Shown: piece after piece, positions 35,223-43,272 of the stretch
How the letters are laid out: each line of letters opens with the position of its first letter
Position numbering within the stretch: position 1 is the first letter of the stretch
From: Roseateles hydrophilus
GTDB lineage: Bacteria; Pseudomonadota; Gammaproteobacteria; Burkholderiales; Burkholderiaceae_C
DNA: 64,000 nt
Reading direction: 5' to 3'
NCBI RefSeq assembly: GCF_026712245.1
Contig: NZ_JAPPUY010000004.1
Coordinates: 496,001-560,000, forward strand
Notes under the pieces: generated by a model
Told to the model about the DNA's origin: nothing
Seen by the model: the letters and a program-made list of their open reading frames with translations, nothing else
Database searches by the model: none
Made by a program: the position numbers and the translations under genes

Positions 35223-35798
35223 TCAGCCGGCGATGCGCGCGTAGACCGCGGTGTCGCGCGGCGTGCCGTCCACACCCAGCGCATCGTGGCGCAGCACGCC
35301 CTCCAGCGCGAAGCCCGCGCGCTCGGCCACCGCGCGACTGCGCGTGTTGCGCGCGTCGCAGCGGATCTCCACGCGCAGCGCCGCGAGCCGGTCAAAGGCC
35401 AGTGCCGTCAACAGCTGCACGGCCTCGCCCACCAGGCCCTGGCCGGCCGCATCGGGCCGTATCCAGTAGCCGATCTCGAAGCGGCGCACCGTCCAGTCGA
35501 TGCGGTGCAGGCCCGTGCCGCCCAGCAGCCGCCCCGGGCTGCCATCGGCGCGGCGGGCATGGAGGTGAAAGCAGAGATCCCGCCGCGCGATGAAGTCCGC
35601 ATGCATGCGGCGCACCACGGCCTCGGCGCTGGCGGCCGAGGGTGGCTCCTGCGCCCAGGCCATCCACGGCCGCAGGTGCGACAGCGACTGCGTGACCACC
35701 AGCGCCATCTCGGCGCCTGCGCCGGCACGCGGCATCAGCAGCAGCGTGCGCGGTCCGTCCAGCCGCTCCGGCACGTCCAGCAGCACCGGGTCGCTCAT
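35223..35798 (-). CDS. GNAT N-acetyltransferase, RimJ/RimL type
   Basis: 191 residues. The acetyl-CoA binding segment is GYWIRPDAAGQGLVGEAV near 125, followed by RVEIRCDARNTRSRAVAERAGF and GVLRHDAL, the pattern of ribosomal-protein and small-molecule acetyltransferases. Its ATG overlaps the stop of the upstream MFS gene (ATGA), so the two are translationally coupled. The longer frame to 36164 only reads through the MFS gene. The substrate is unknown; coupling to an exporter could mean modification and export of one compound. Confidence 0.88.
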   Translation of the reverse strand: MSDPVLLDVPERLDGPRTLLLMPRAGAGAEMALVVTQSLSHLRPWMAWAQEPPSAASAEAVVRRMHADFIARRDLCFHLHARRADGSPGRLLGGTGLHRIDWTVRRFEIGYWIRPDAAGQGLVGEAVQLLTALAFDRLAALRVEIRCDARNTRSRAVAERAGFALEGVLRHDALGVDGTPRDTAVYARIAG

Positions 35799-37075
35799 GC
35801 CGTGGCCACCTCCACCGGCTTGGGCAGTTCGCGCACGCTGCGCAGCACCGGGTGCCGCCAGGCCCACAGCCCCACCAGCACGCAGCCCGCGCCGGCAAAG
35901 CCCAGCGCCGCGCGCAGGCCCAGGTGCTCGCCCAGCCAGCCGCCCAGCAGCGCGCCGGGTGCTGCCGGCAGCAGGATGAGCCAGCGCATGGTGCTCGTCA
36001 TGCGGCCCAGCATGGGCGCGGGCGTGACGGCCTGGCGCAGCGACAGGAAGTTGATGAACATCAGCACCGCGCCGACGCCCCAGGTGAACAGCATCAGCGC
36101 GAAGCTGGCCACGCCCCAGCCGCCGGCCGGCGCAAAGGCCAGCTGCAGCCAGGCCAGGCCGCACAGCAGAAAGCCCAGCAGCAGGCAGGGCCCGGGCCCC
36201 ATGCGGCGGCTGATGCGGTGGCCCAGCACGCTAGCCAGCACCGTGCCGGCGCCGATGGCGACGTAGGACCAGCCCACCGTCTGCGGCGCCAGCTTGAGCT
36301 CGCGCGTGGCCAGCAGGATCTGCGTCACCAGCGCGGCGTTGTGGAAGAGGTTCCAGCAGGCCATCAGCATGGCCATGGTCACCAGCAACCGCCGCTCGCG
36401 CACGAAATGCAGGCCGGCCTTCAGCTCGCGCCAGAAGTCCTGCGCCTGGCGCACGGGCAGCGTCTCTTCGACGCGGATGCCGCGCAGGATGAGCACGGAC
36501 AGCGCCAGCATCAGCGCGTCCACCGCCAGCGCCAGCGGCGCACCCACCAGCTTGATCAGCAGGCCGGCGAGGCCCGGCCCGGCCACCTCCGCGCCCGACG
36601 AGGCCAGCGCGTTCTTGGCATGCGCCTCCACCAGGCGCTCGCGCGGCACCACCTGCGTCAGCACGATCTGCGCGGCGCTGCCCGCCGTGGTGTGCACGGT
36701 GCCGATGACGAAGCTGACCAGATACAGCCACGGCATGCCCAGCAGGCCCAGCCAGGCCGCCAGCGGCACGGATGCCACAGCCAGTGCCAGCACGGCCTCG
36801 CCGACGATGTAGACCGGCAGCTTGCGCACCCGGTCCAGCAGCACGCCGGAGGGCAGCGAGAACAGCGCGAACGGCAGCACGCCCAGCGCCTGCAGCAGGC
36901 CCATCTGCGTGGGGCTGGCGTCCAGCAGCACGGCGGCCGTCAGCGGCAGCGCCAGCAGCGTGATCTGGCCGCCCAGCGACGCGCACAGGATGGACGTCCA
37001 CAGGCGCCGGTAGACGGCGTCGCGCAGCAGGTCGTTGGGAGCGAGGGCGAAGAAGGAACGCAGGCGGGACAACAT
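35795..37075 (-). CDS. Major facilitator superfamily exporter
   Basis: 426 residues with about 12 hydrophobic helices. The loop signatures are GVLLDRVRKLPVY near 77, between helices 2 and 3, and SRRMGPGP in the second half. The type resembles the enterobactin/macrolide exporter branch (MFS_3). The substrate cannot be told. It is coupled to the downstream acetyltransferase by a 4-base overlap and preceded by a terminator that isolates it from the GGT gene. Confidence 0.88.
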   Translation of the reverse strand: MLSRLRSFFALAPNDLLRDAVYRRLWTSILCASLGGQITLLALPLTAAVLLDASPTQMGLLQALGVLPFALFSLPSGVLLDRVRKLPVYIVGEAVLALAVASVPLAAWLGLLGMPWLYLVSFVIGTVHTTAGSAAQIVLTQVVPRERLVEAHAKNALASSGAEVAGPGLAGLLIKLVGAPLALAVDALMLALSVLILRGIRVEETLPVRQAQDFWRELKAGLHFVRERRLLVTMAMLMACWNLFHNAALVTQILLATRELKLAPQTVGWSYVAIGAGTVLASVLGHRISRRMGPGPCLLLGFLLCGLAWLQLAFAPAGGWGVASFALMLFTWGVGAVLMFINFLSLRQAVTPAPMLGRMTSTMRWLILLPAAPGALLGGWLGEHLGLRAALGFAGAGCVLVGLWAWRHPVLRSVRELPKPVEVATA

Positions 37076-37105
37076 GACGGCAAGGACTGGCAGGCTCGAC
37101 GGAGC

Positions 37106-37126
37106 AAAAGCGCCCCGGCGGGGCGC
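37106..37126 (-). terminator. Rho-independent terminator for the GGT-like gene
   Basis: On the minus strand, a GCGCCCC / GGGGCGC stem with a three-base loop is followed by TTTTG. It lies 113 bases downstream of the GGT-like stop and 31 bases upstream of the MFS start, separating the two units. Confidence 0.7.
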
Positions 37127-37238
37127 GGCGACGCGGCGCAGGCGCGTCAGTCGAGATCGAGCAGCTTGGTCACGCGTGCCATGCTAGCAGCGTGGTCAGG
37201 CGCCAGCTGTCGCACGCGCGAAGCTCGCGGCGCCCGGC

Positions 37239-38852
37239 CTACCACCCCACCGCTGCACCGTCACGGCGCGGGTCGCTGGCCGCCACATAGCCTGCCGTGC
37301 CCGGGTCGCCCAGCCGCCAGATGAACTGGCCCGCTCCGAAGTCCTGGTAGCTGTCGTGGATGTCGCCGACCTGGTGGCCGCGATCGCTCAGACCCTGGAT
37401 GGTGGCCGCAGGCATGTGCGGCTCCACGTTGATGGACAGGCCCTCGTTGAAACGCCAGCGCGGCGCATCGCAGGCCGCCTGCGGGTTCTGGCCGTAGCTC
37501 AGCATGCGCACCAGCGTCTGCATGTGGCCCTGAGGCTGCATGTTGCCGCCCATGACGCCGAAGCTCATGACGGGGGCGCCGTCCTTCGTCAGGAACGCGG
37601 GGATGATGGTGTGGAACGGCCGCTTGCCCGGGGCTACTTGATTGGGATGGCCCGCCTCCAGCGTGAAGCAGTGGCCACGGTTCTGCAGGCTCACGCCATA
37701 ACCAGGCAACACCAGGCCCGAGCCGAAGCCCATGTAGTTGCTCTGGATGAAGCTCACCATCATCCCGGACTCGTCGGCCGCCGTCAGGTAGATGGTGCCG
37801 CCCTTGACGGGGTTGCCGGCGCCGAAGACCTGCGCCCGCGTGGGATCGATGAGCTTGGCGCGCTGCGCGAGGTAGTCGTCATCCAGCAGCTGCGCCGGGC
37901 TGACCGTCATCGCGCCGGGCTCGGCGACGAAGCGGTAGACATCGGCAAAGGCCAGCTTCATCGCCTCGATCATCAGGTGCTGCGCCTCGGGGCTGTCCAC
38001 CGCGTGGTCGGTCACGCGGCAACGGGCCAGCAGGCCCAGCGCCATCTGCGCTGCGATGCCCTGGCCGTTGGGCGGGATCTCGTGCAGCGTGTGACCCGCA
38101 AAGTCCTTGGCCAGCGGCGTGACCCACTCGGGCCGGTAGGCGGCCAGGTCGGCCTCGGTCAGCGCCCCGCCGTTGTCACGCGCGAAGCGGGCCAGCGCTT
38201 GCGCGATCTCGCCCCGGTAGAAGGCCTCGCCGCGGGTCTCGGCGATGAGGCGCAGGCTGCGCGCAGCCTCGGCGAAGCGGAACAGTTCCCCAACGGCCGG
38301 GGCCCGGCCGTGCGGCAGAAACGCCTGCGCGAAACCGGGCTGCCCAGTGAGCTCGGGCAGGGCCGCCGCCATCGCCCACTTGCCGGCCACGATGGGCGGC
38401 ACGGCGTAGCCGCGCTCGGCGATCTCGATGGCGGGCTGCATCAGGTCGGCAAACGGCAGCCGGCCGAAGCGCTCGCTGAGCGCCACCCAGCCACCCACGG
38501 CGCCCGGCACCGTCACCGAGCCCCAGCCGCGCCGGGGCATGACCTGACCCTCGAAGAAGCCCGGCGTCCAGGCCGCCGGAGCCGGGCCCGAGGCGTTCAG
38601 GCCGTGCAACTGCCGGCCGTCCCACAGGATGCAGAACGCGTCCGAGCCCAGGCCGTTGCTGCAGGGCTCCACCAGCGTCATGCAGGCGGCCGTGGCGATG
38701 GCTGCGTCCACCGCGTTGCCCCCCTGGCGCATCACCTGCAGGCCGGCCTGCGCCGCCAGCGGATGCGAGGTGGACACGATGTTGCGCGCGAACAAGGGGC
38801 TGCGCTGGCTGAGATAGCCGGTGCGCCAGTCAAAGCGGTGCGGGGTAGTCAT
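37239..38852 (-). CDS. Gamma-glutamyltransferase-like Ntn hydrolase (YwrD type)
   Basis: 537 residues of the self-processing GGT family. The processing Thr is seen in KGGTIYLTAADESG, giving a large and a small subunit. The oxyanion region is close to SFGVMGGNMQPQGHMQ. The N-terminus (MTTPHRFDWRTGYLSQ) has no signal peptide, so it should be cytoplasmic, like the YwrD-type proteins and unlike periplasmic GGT. It might cleave glutathione or another gamma-glutamyl/acyl amide; the true substrate is uncertain. Confidence 0.88.
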   Translation of the reverse strand: MTTPHRFDWRTGYLSQRSPLFARNIVSTSHPLAAQAGLQVMRQGGNAVDAAIATAACMTLVEPCSNGLGSDAFCILWDGRQLHGLNASGPAPAAWTPGFFEGQVMPRRGWGSVTVPGAVGGWVALSERFGRLPFADLMQPAIEIAERGYAVPPIVAGKWAMAAALPELTGQPGFAQAFLPHGRAPAVGELFRFAEAARSLRLIAETRGEAFYRGEIAQALARFARDNGGALTEADLAAYRPEWVTPLAKDFAGHTLHEIPPNGQGIAAQMALGLLARCRVTDHAVDSPEAQHLMIEAMKLAFADVYRFVAEPGAMTVSPAQLLDDDYLAQRAKLIDPTRAQVFGAGNPVKGGTIYLTAADESGMMVSFIQSNYMGFGSGLVLPGYGVSLQNRGHCFTLEAGHPNQVAPGKRPFHTIIPAFLTKDGAPVMSFGVMGGNMQPQGHMQTLVRMLSYGQNPQAACDAPRWRFNEGLSINVEPHMPAATIQGLSDRGHQVGDIHDSYQDFGAGQFIWRLGDPGTAGYVAASDPRRDGAAVGW

Positions 38853-38974
38853 GACCCGGATTCTGCGCGGGGTGTAAGGCTTTGCAACGCCGTCAACGTG
38901 CGGCGCCGAGGGGTCGTTGTGGTCACAAGCTTTCGCGAAGCCGAATCCCCCGAAACCTTCCCAGGAGCACTTTG

Positions 38975-39319
38975 ATGAACACGCTGAAGACCACCATCGC
39001 CACCGCCCTCATCACGCTCGCCTCGGGCGTTGCCATGGCCCAGGCCGCCGCGACAGCCACCACTGCGGCCACACCGGCCCCCACCGCAACGCCGGCTGCC
39101 ACGCCCGCCGCGACCGCGACTGCGACTGCCCCCACCGCCGCCCCTACCGCAGCACCCGCTGCCAAGACGGCACCCGCCGTCGCCGCAACCGACGTGGCCG
39201 CGACGAAGCCTGCAACCGCCAAGCCGGCGGCTGCCAAGACCGACAAGGCCGCCGTCAAGAAGGCCGAGGTCGCCGCTGACGTGAAGGTCGCCGCCAAGCC
39301 CGACACCAAGACGCCGTAA
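38975..39319 (+). CDS. Small Ala/Thr/Pro/Lys-rich secreted protein
   Basis: 114 residues. The signal peptide (cleavage after GVAMA) leads to a low-complexity chain dominated by Ala, Thr, Pro and, toward the end, Lys. There is no recognisable domain. The AGGAG site 8 bases before the ATG and the strong terminator after the gene show that it is a real transcription unit. The Lys/Ala-rich tail recalls histone-like or envelope-spacer proteins, but no function can be claimed. It is divergent from the GGT-like gene. Confidence 0.75.
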   Translation: MNTLKTTIATALITLASGVAMAQAAATATTAATPAPTATPAATPAATATATAPTAAPTAAPAAKTAPAVAATDVAATKPATAKPAAAKTDKAAVKKAEVAADVKVAAKPDTKTP

Positions 39320-39338
39320 GCGCAAACGCGCTCGGCGC

Positions 39339-39370
39339 AGGCCGCAGCCCTCACCGGCTGCGGCCTTTTT
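39339..39370 (+). terminator. Rho-independent terminator
   Basis: An 11-base-pair stem AGGCCGCAGCC / GGCTGCGGCCT with a short loop, followed by five T residues, 20 bases after the Ala-rich protein gene. Confidence 0.92.
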
Positions 39371-39475
39371 CGTGATGGAGTGCCAGGGTGGGTCGTGAAC
39401 TGCGTCGCGAAACGCATCGGCCACCCCCGCGTCGAGGCGTGACGCGATCGCGGGCCGCTTCCTAGACTGCCGGCC

Positions 39476-40384
39476 ATGCATTTCCTGACCCGCCTGCTCG
39501 CCCTCACCGCCCTCTCGGCCGCGGCCGCCGCCCATGCTGCGCCGATCAACCTTGGCCTGGACCCCAGCCTCAATCTGCTGGCCTTCGGCCACATGAGCGT
39601 GGCCAGCAGCGACGTGGAAGGCCGCGTGGCCGTGGGGGGCAATGCCAGCATCAACGGCTACTCGATCAACACCAAGACCGGCGCCGCCGCGCTGTATGCC
39701 GGCACCGGCCTGGTGGTGGGCGGCAACCTCAGCTTCACCAACGGCACCATCTGGGGCGGCGCCACCGTGGGCGGCCAGTACACGCCCAGCAGCAGCGGCA
39801 ACCTGATGGGCACGCCCGCCACCGGCGAGGGCTTCGCCTTCGCCACCGAGCAGCAGCGGCTCACGGCGCTGTCGCAATCGCTGGATGCCCGCGCCAACAC
39901 CGGCTCGGCCGTCAACCAATGGGGCACGCTGCACTTCGACGCTGCCGGGCAGATGCTGGCCGTGTTCGACATCCTGGCCGCCGACGCCGCCCGCAATCTG
40001 CAGATCGACAACCTCGCCGACGGCGCGCAGGTCCTCATCAACATCCACGGCAGCAGCGTGGACTTCGGCAACCACGGGTATACCGGCTTCAACAAGGGTC
40101 AGGTCTTGTTCAACCTGCCGGACGCCACGCAGGTCATCCTCAACGGCGGCATCAACGCATCACTGCTGGCCACGCGGGCCAGCGTCGCGCAGGGCTGGGG
40201 CCAGATCAACGGCCAGGTGATCGTGAAGGACTGGAACAGCAGCGTGCAGGTCAATGACGCGCCGCTGCGTGTGCCGACCCCGCCGGTCTCGGGCTCGACG
40301 CAGCAACTGCCCGAGCCGGCCTCGCTGCTGCTCGCCGGCTTGGCGCTGGCGGCTGCAGGCCTGGCCCGTCGCCGCGCCCTCTGA
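39476..40384 (+). CDS. Choice-of-anchor A, PEP-CTERM sorting-signal protein
   Basis: 302 residues. Signal peptide (ending AAHAA), then a choice-of-anchor-A domain (about 30-265; VEGRVAVGGNASINGYSI, LVVGGNLSF). The C-terminal sorting signal is LPEPASLLLAGLALAAAGLA followed by RRRAL. PEP-CTERM proteins are processed by exosortase and often tied to exopolysaccharide or biofilm. The exosortase gene is not in the window. The gene stops 3 bases from the convergent sppA stop. Confidence 0.9.
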   Translation: MHFLTRLLALTALSAAAAAHAAPINLGLDPSLNLLAFGHMSVASSDVEGRVAVGGNASINGYSINTKTGAAALYAGTGLVVGGNLSFTNGTIWGGATVGGQYTPSSSGNLMGTPATGEGFAFATEQQRLTALSQSLDARANTGSAVNQWGTLHFDAAGQMLAVFDILAADAARNLQIDNLADGAQVLINIHGSSVDFGNHGYTGFNKGQVLFNLPDATQVILNGGINASLLATRASVAQGWGQINGQVIVKDWNSSVQVNDAPLRVPTPPVSGSTQQLPEPASLLLAGLALAAAGLARRRAL

Positions 40385-40387
40385 GCC

Positions 40388-41404
40388 TCAGCGGATGGGC
40401 GCGACCTCGCGCAGCGCCCGCACCGCGCCCGCGCCCACGCTGGCACCGAAGCGCTTGACCAGCCGCTCGGCGACGTTGTCGCGCGGCGTGTAGTCAATCA
40501 CCTCCTCGGCCTTGACGACCTCGCGGGCCACATGGTCGAGGTTGCCGTAGTCGTCGGCCAGCCCCATGGCCACCGCCTGCTCGCCGTTCCAGAACAGGCC
40601 GGAGAAGGTTTCCGGCGTTTCCTTGAGCCGCTTGCCACGGCCGTCACGAACGACCGTGATGAACTGATGGTGGATCTGATCCAGCATGGCCTGGGCATAG
40701 GCCTGCTGGCGCGGGTTGACGGGGCTGAACGGGTCCAGCATGCCCTTGTTGTCACCCGCTGTCAGCAGCCGGCGCTCGACGCCCAGCTTGCTCATCAGCC
40801 CGGTGAAGCCGAAGCCGTCCATCAGCACGCCGATGGAGCCCACCACCGAGGCCTTGTCCACGTAGATCTCGTCGGCCGCCGCGGCAATGTAGTAGGCGCC
40901 CGAGGCGCAGATCTCCTCGACCACGGCGTACACCGGCTTGCCGTGCAGCTTCTTCAGCCGCTTGATCTCGTCATGCACGATGCCGGCCTGCACCGGGCTG
41001 CCGCCAGGCGAGTTGATGCGCAGCACGACGGCCTGCGCGGCCTCGTCCTTGAAGGCATCCTTCAGTGCCGCGAGCAGCAGTTCTGCGCTGGCCTCGGTGT
41101 CCACGGCGATCTCGCCGCGCACCTCCACCAGCGCCGTGTGCGGCACGGTCGTCGGCGTCACATGCCGGCCCTGCTGCCACAGGCTGTAGACCAGCAGCGC
41201 CGCCAGCCCCAGCCAGAACAGCCGGAACACCGTGCGCCAGCGCCGCTCCAGCCGCCGCTCGCGCAGGAAGTCGCGCGCCAGTTGCGCCAGCAGCACCTCG
41301 TTGGGCGTCGCGGCGGGCGCCGCCGCCGTGGCGGCCGGCGCGGCGGGGACGCCGACCGGCTCGGGCATCGGGGGCGGCAGGGTGTCGTCGGAGGAGCTGC
41401 TCAT
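40388..41404 (-). CDS. sppA: S49 family inner-membrane peptidase (SppA type)
   Basis: 338 residues. A Pro/Ala-rich cytoplasmic tail (about 1-45) precedes one membrane helix (about 65-80, RLFWLGLAALLVYSLW) and an S49 peptidase domain. Motifs seen are RINSPGGSPVQAG and the catalytic serine motif EEICASGAYYIAAAAD, with VGSIGV downstream. This is the short, single-domain form. It would degrade cleaved signal peptides. The start at 41404 is one base from the Rieske gene stop. Confidence 0.92.
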   Translation of the reverse strand: MSSSSDDTLPPPMPEPVGVPAAPAATAAAPAATPNEVLLAQLARDFLRERRLERRWRTVFRLFWLGLAALLVYSLWQQGRHVTPTTVPHTALVEVRGEIAVDTEASAELLLAALKDAFKDEAAQAVVLRINSPGGSPVQAGIVHDEIKRLKKLHGKPVYAVVEEICASGAYYIAAAADEIYVDKASVVGSIGVLMDGFGFTGLMSKLGVERRLLTAGDNKGMLDPFSPVNPRQQAYAQAMLDQIHHQFITVVRDGRGKRLKETPETFSGLFWNGEQAVAMGLADDYGNLDHVAREVVKAEEVIDYTPRDNVAERLVKRFGASVGAGAVRALREVAPIR

Positions 41405-41405
41405 C

Positions 41406-41792
41406 TCAGTCTTCAAAAGCGGGTTGGGTGTCGCGCGTGGGGTGCCAGTAGACCTCACCCTCGCGCTCCGTCAGTTCGATCTTGGTCAAGCGGCCGCGCT
41501 GGCAGGGGCCTATCACGCAGTGGCCCGTCAGCGGCTCGTAGGCCGCGCCGTGGATGCTGCACATGATGTAGCGGCGGTCGCGGTCCAGGAACTCACCCTC
41601 CTGCCAGTCCATCTCGGTCGGCACGTGGGCGCAGCGGTTCAGGTACGCCACCGCCTGGCCCTCGTAGCGCAGTGCGAAGGCACGCACCGGCTCGCGCCAC
41701 TGGATGACGTCGAAGCTCACCGCCTTGCCGCGCTCGGCCAGATCGGCTGAGGCGCACAGGCGCTGCAGCGGCCGTGGATCAGACTCAGGCAT
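41406..41792 (-). CDS. Rieske [2Fe-2S] domain protein
   Basis: 128 residues with one Rieske cluster site: RCAHVP (Cys-X-His) and, about 22 residues later, MCSIHGAAYEP (Cys-X2-His). It resembles the small soluble ferredoxin-like Rieske proteins rather than oxygenase alpha subunits. It overlaps the HAD phosphatase gene by 8 bases and touches sppA, a linkage common in beta-proteobacteria. The redox partner and role are unknown. Confidence 0.92.
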   Translation of the reverse strand: MPESDPRPLQRLCASADLAERGKAVSFDVIQWREPVRAFALRYEGQAVAYLNRCAHVPTEMDWQEGEFLDRDRRYIMCSIHGAAYEPLTGHCVIGPCQRGRLTKIELTEREGEVYWHPTRDTQPAFED

Positions 41793-42450
41793 GCGTGATC
41801 AGCCAGTCATGCAGTTCGCGCGTCGAGTGGGCCACGAACAGCGGGTTGTGCGCGGCGAAGGTCTCGTGATCATGCGCACCGAAGCTCACGCCCACGCTCG
41901 CCACGCCGGCGTTCTGGGCCAGCAGCAGGTCATGCGTGGTGTCGCCGATCATCAGCGTGCGCTCGGGCTCCACGCCGAACTCGCGCATCAGTTCCAGCAG
42001 CATCTGCGGATGCGGCTTGGAGCGCGTCTCGTCGGCGGTGCGGGTTGCGTCGAACATGCGGGTCAGCTCGGCATGCGCCAGCACGCGGTCCAGGCCCACG
42101 CGGTTCTTGCCGGTGGCCACGGCCAGCCAGTGGTGGCGCGCCTTCAGCGCCTGCAGCATGGCCAGGCTGCCGTCGAACAGCGTCACATCGTTCTCGGACG
42201 CCAGGTAGTGGTGGCGGTAGCGCAGGCCCAACTCCTGGTAGCGCTCGGCCGGCAGGTTGGGCACCACATGCTCCAGCGCATCGCGCAGGCCCAGGCCGAT
42301 GACGTACTTGGCACGCTCGAACTCCGGCTCGGGCAGGCCGATGTCCACCGCCGCGCGCTGGATGCTGCGCGCGATCAGCGCGGTGGAGTCGAACAGGGTG
42401 CCGTCCCAGTCAAAGGCGATCAGGTCGAAGCGTTGGGGTCGCATGCTCAT
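41785..42450 (-). CDS. HAD-IA family phosphatase, phosphoglycolate phosphatase-like
   Basis: 221 residues with all HAD motifs: nucleophile Asp in FDWDGTLFDST near 13, Thr in AVATGKNR, Lys in RSKPHPQML and the acidic motif MIGDTTHDLLLAQNAG. The helical cap follows motif I. Phosphoglycolate or another small phosphate ester is the likely substrate. It is the first gene of the HAD-Rieske-sppA run and is divergent from the manganese-riboswitch leader. Confidence 0.9.
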   Translation of the reverse strand: MSMRPQRFDLIAFDWDGTLFDSTALIARSIQRAAVDIGLPEPEFERAKYVIGLGLRDALEHVVPNLPAERYQELGLRYRHHYLASENDVTLFDGSLAMLQALKARHHWLAVATGKNRVGLDRVLAHAELTRMFDATRTADETRSKPHPQMLLELMREFGVEPERTLMIGDTTHDLLLAQNAGVASVGVSFGAHDHETFAAHNPLFVAHSTRELHDWLITHA

Positions 42451-42504
42451 GGCCGCATTGTCGGCGCAGCCCGCGAGCCTTCACGCGGCGCGCCTAGAAT
42501 GCGC

Positions 42505-42650
42505 CCCTCGTCATTGGGGAGTAGCCGTCCTGCGCCTGCAGGAGCCTGCGTCAACACACTTGGCTCGATGGGCCATGGCGCAGGCAGCTCCAACAGCCTG
42601 GCAAGACCTTTGACCGCACTGCCTCCGGGAAGGGCCGGGAGGCGCGCGGT
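42505..42650 (+). ncRNA. Manganese riboswitch, yybP-ykoY type
   Basis: The leader of the GDT1-family gene contains the hallmark sequences of the yybP-ykoY Mn2+ aptamer in order: ATTGGGGAGTAGCC (42513-42526), GTCAACACACTTGGC (42550-42564) and GACCTTTGACC (42605-42615). A long stem then follows, GACCGC...GCGGTC, enclosing GCCTCC/GGGAGGC, which could act as the expression switch shortly before the ribosome site. A TAGAAT -10-like box lies at 42495-42500. Known members turn on Mn exporters, matching the gene downstream. Confidence 0.88.
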
Positions 42651-42683
42651 CGTTGGTTTCCGTTCGGCCCTTTGGAGATTGTT

Positions 42684-43256
42684 TTGGAAGCATTCCTCGT
42701 GTCCACGGGCGTCGTCGCGCTCGGTGAAATGGGCGACAAGACGCAGTTGCTGGCCATGGTGCTGGCCGCCACCTTCCGCCGTCCGCTGCCCATCCTGCTG
42801 GGCATCTTCGTGGCCACCGTGCTCAACCACGCCGCCGCCGGCCTGCTGGGCGGCTGGGTGGCCCAGGCGCTGGGGCCGGACGCGCTGCGCTGGGTCGTCG
42901 GCCTGTCTTTCATCGCAATGGCCGGCTGGATGCTGATCCCCGACAAGCTGGATGACGACGAGGCCCAGCGCGGCCGGCGCTTCGGCGTGTTCGGCACGAC
43001 CGTGATCGCCTTCTTCCTCGCGGAGATGGGCGACAAGACCCAGATCGCCACCGTCGCGCTGGCGGCCCGCTACACCGAGGTGGTGCAGGTGGTGCTGGGC
43101 ACCACGCTAGGCATGATGCTGGCGAACGCGCCCGCCGTCTTCCTGGGCGACCGCATCGCCAAGCGCGTCTCCATGCCGCTGGTCCATGGCATCGCGGCGG
43201 CCATCTTCGCGGTGCTGGGCGTGCTGACGCTGCTCAACGTCGGGCAGGTGTTCTGA
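42684..43256 (+). CDS. GDT1/UPF0016-family manganese exporter
   Basis: 190 residues, six membrane helices in two repeats. Each repeat carries the family motif E-x-G-D-K-(T/S): GEMGDKTQLL near 13-22 and AEMGDKTQIA near 113-122. These acidic residues bind the exported cation. The start is set at TTG 42684, because GGAG lies 6 bases upstream and the predicted N-terminus (Met-EAFLVSTG) matches the family; another TTG at 42672 lacks a ribosome site. The manganese riboswitch immediately upstream supports Mn2+ export. Confidence 0.92.
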   Translation: MEAFLVSTGVVALGEMGDKTQLLAMVLAATFRRPLPILLGIFVATVLNHAAAGLLGGWVAQALGPDALRWVVGLSFIAMAGWMLIPDKLDDDEAQRGRRFGVFGTTVIAFFLAEMGDKTQIATVALAARYTEVVQVVLGTTLGMMLANAPAVFLGDRIAKRVSMPLVHGIAAAIFAVLGVLTLLNVGQVF

Positions 43257-43272
43257 CCCTCGCGCCTGCGAG

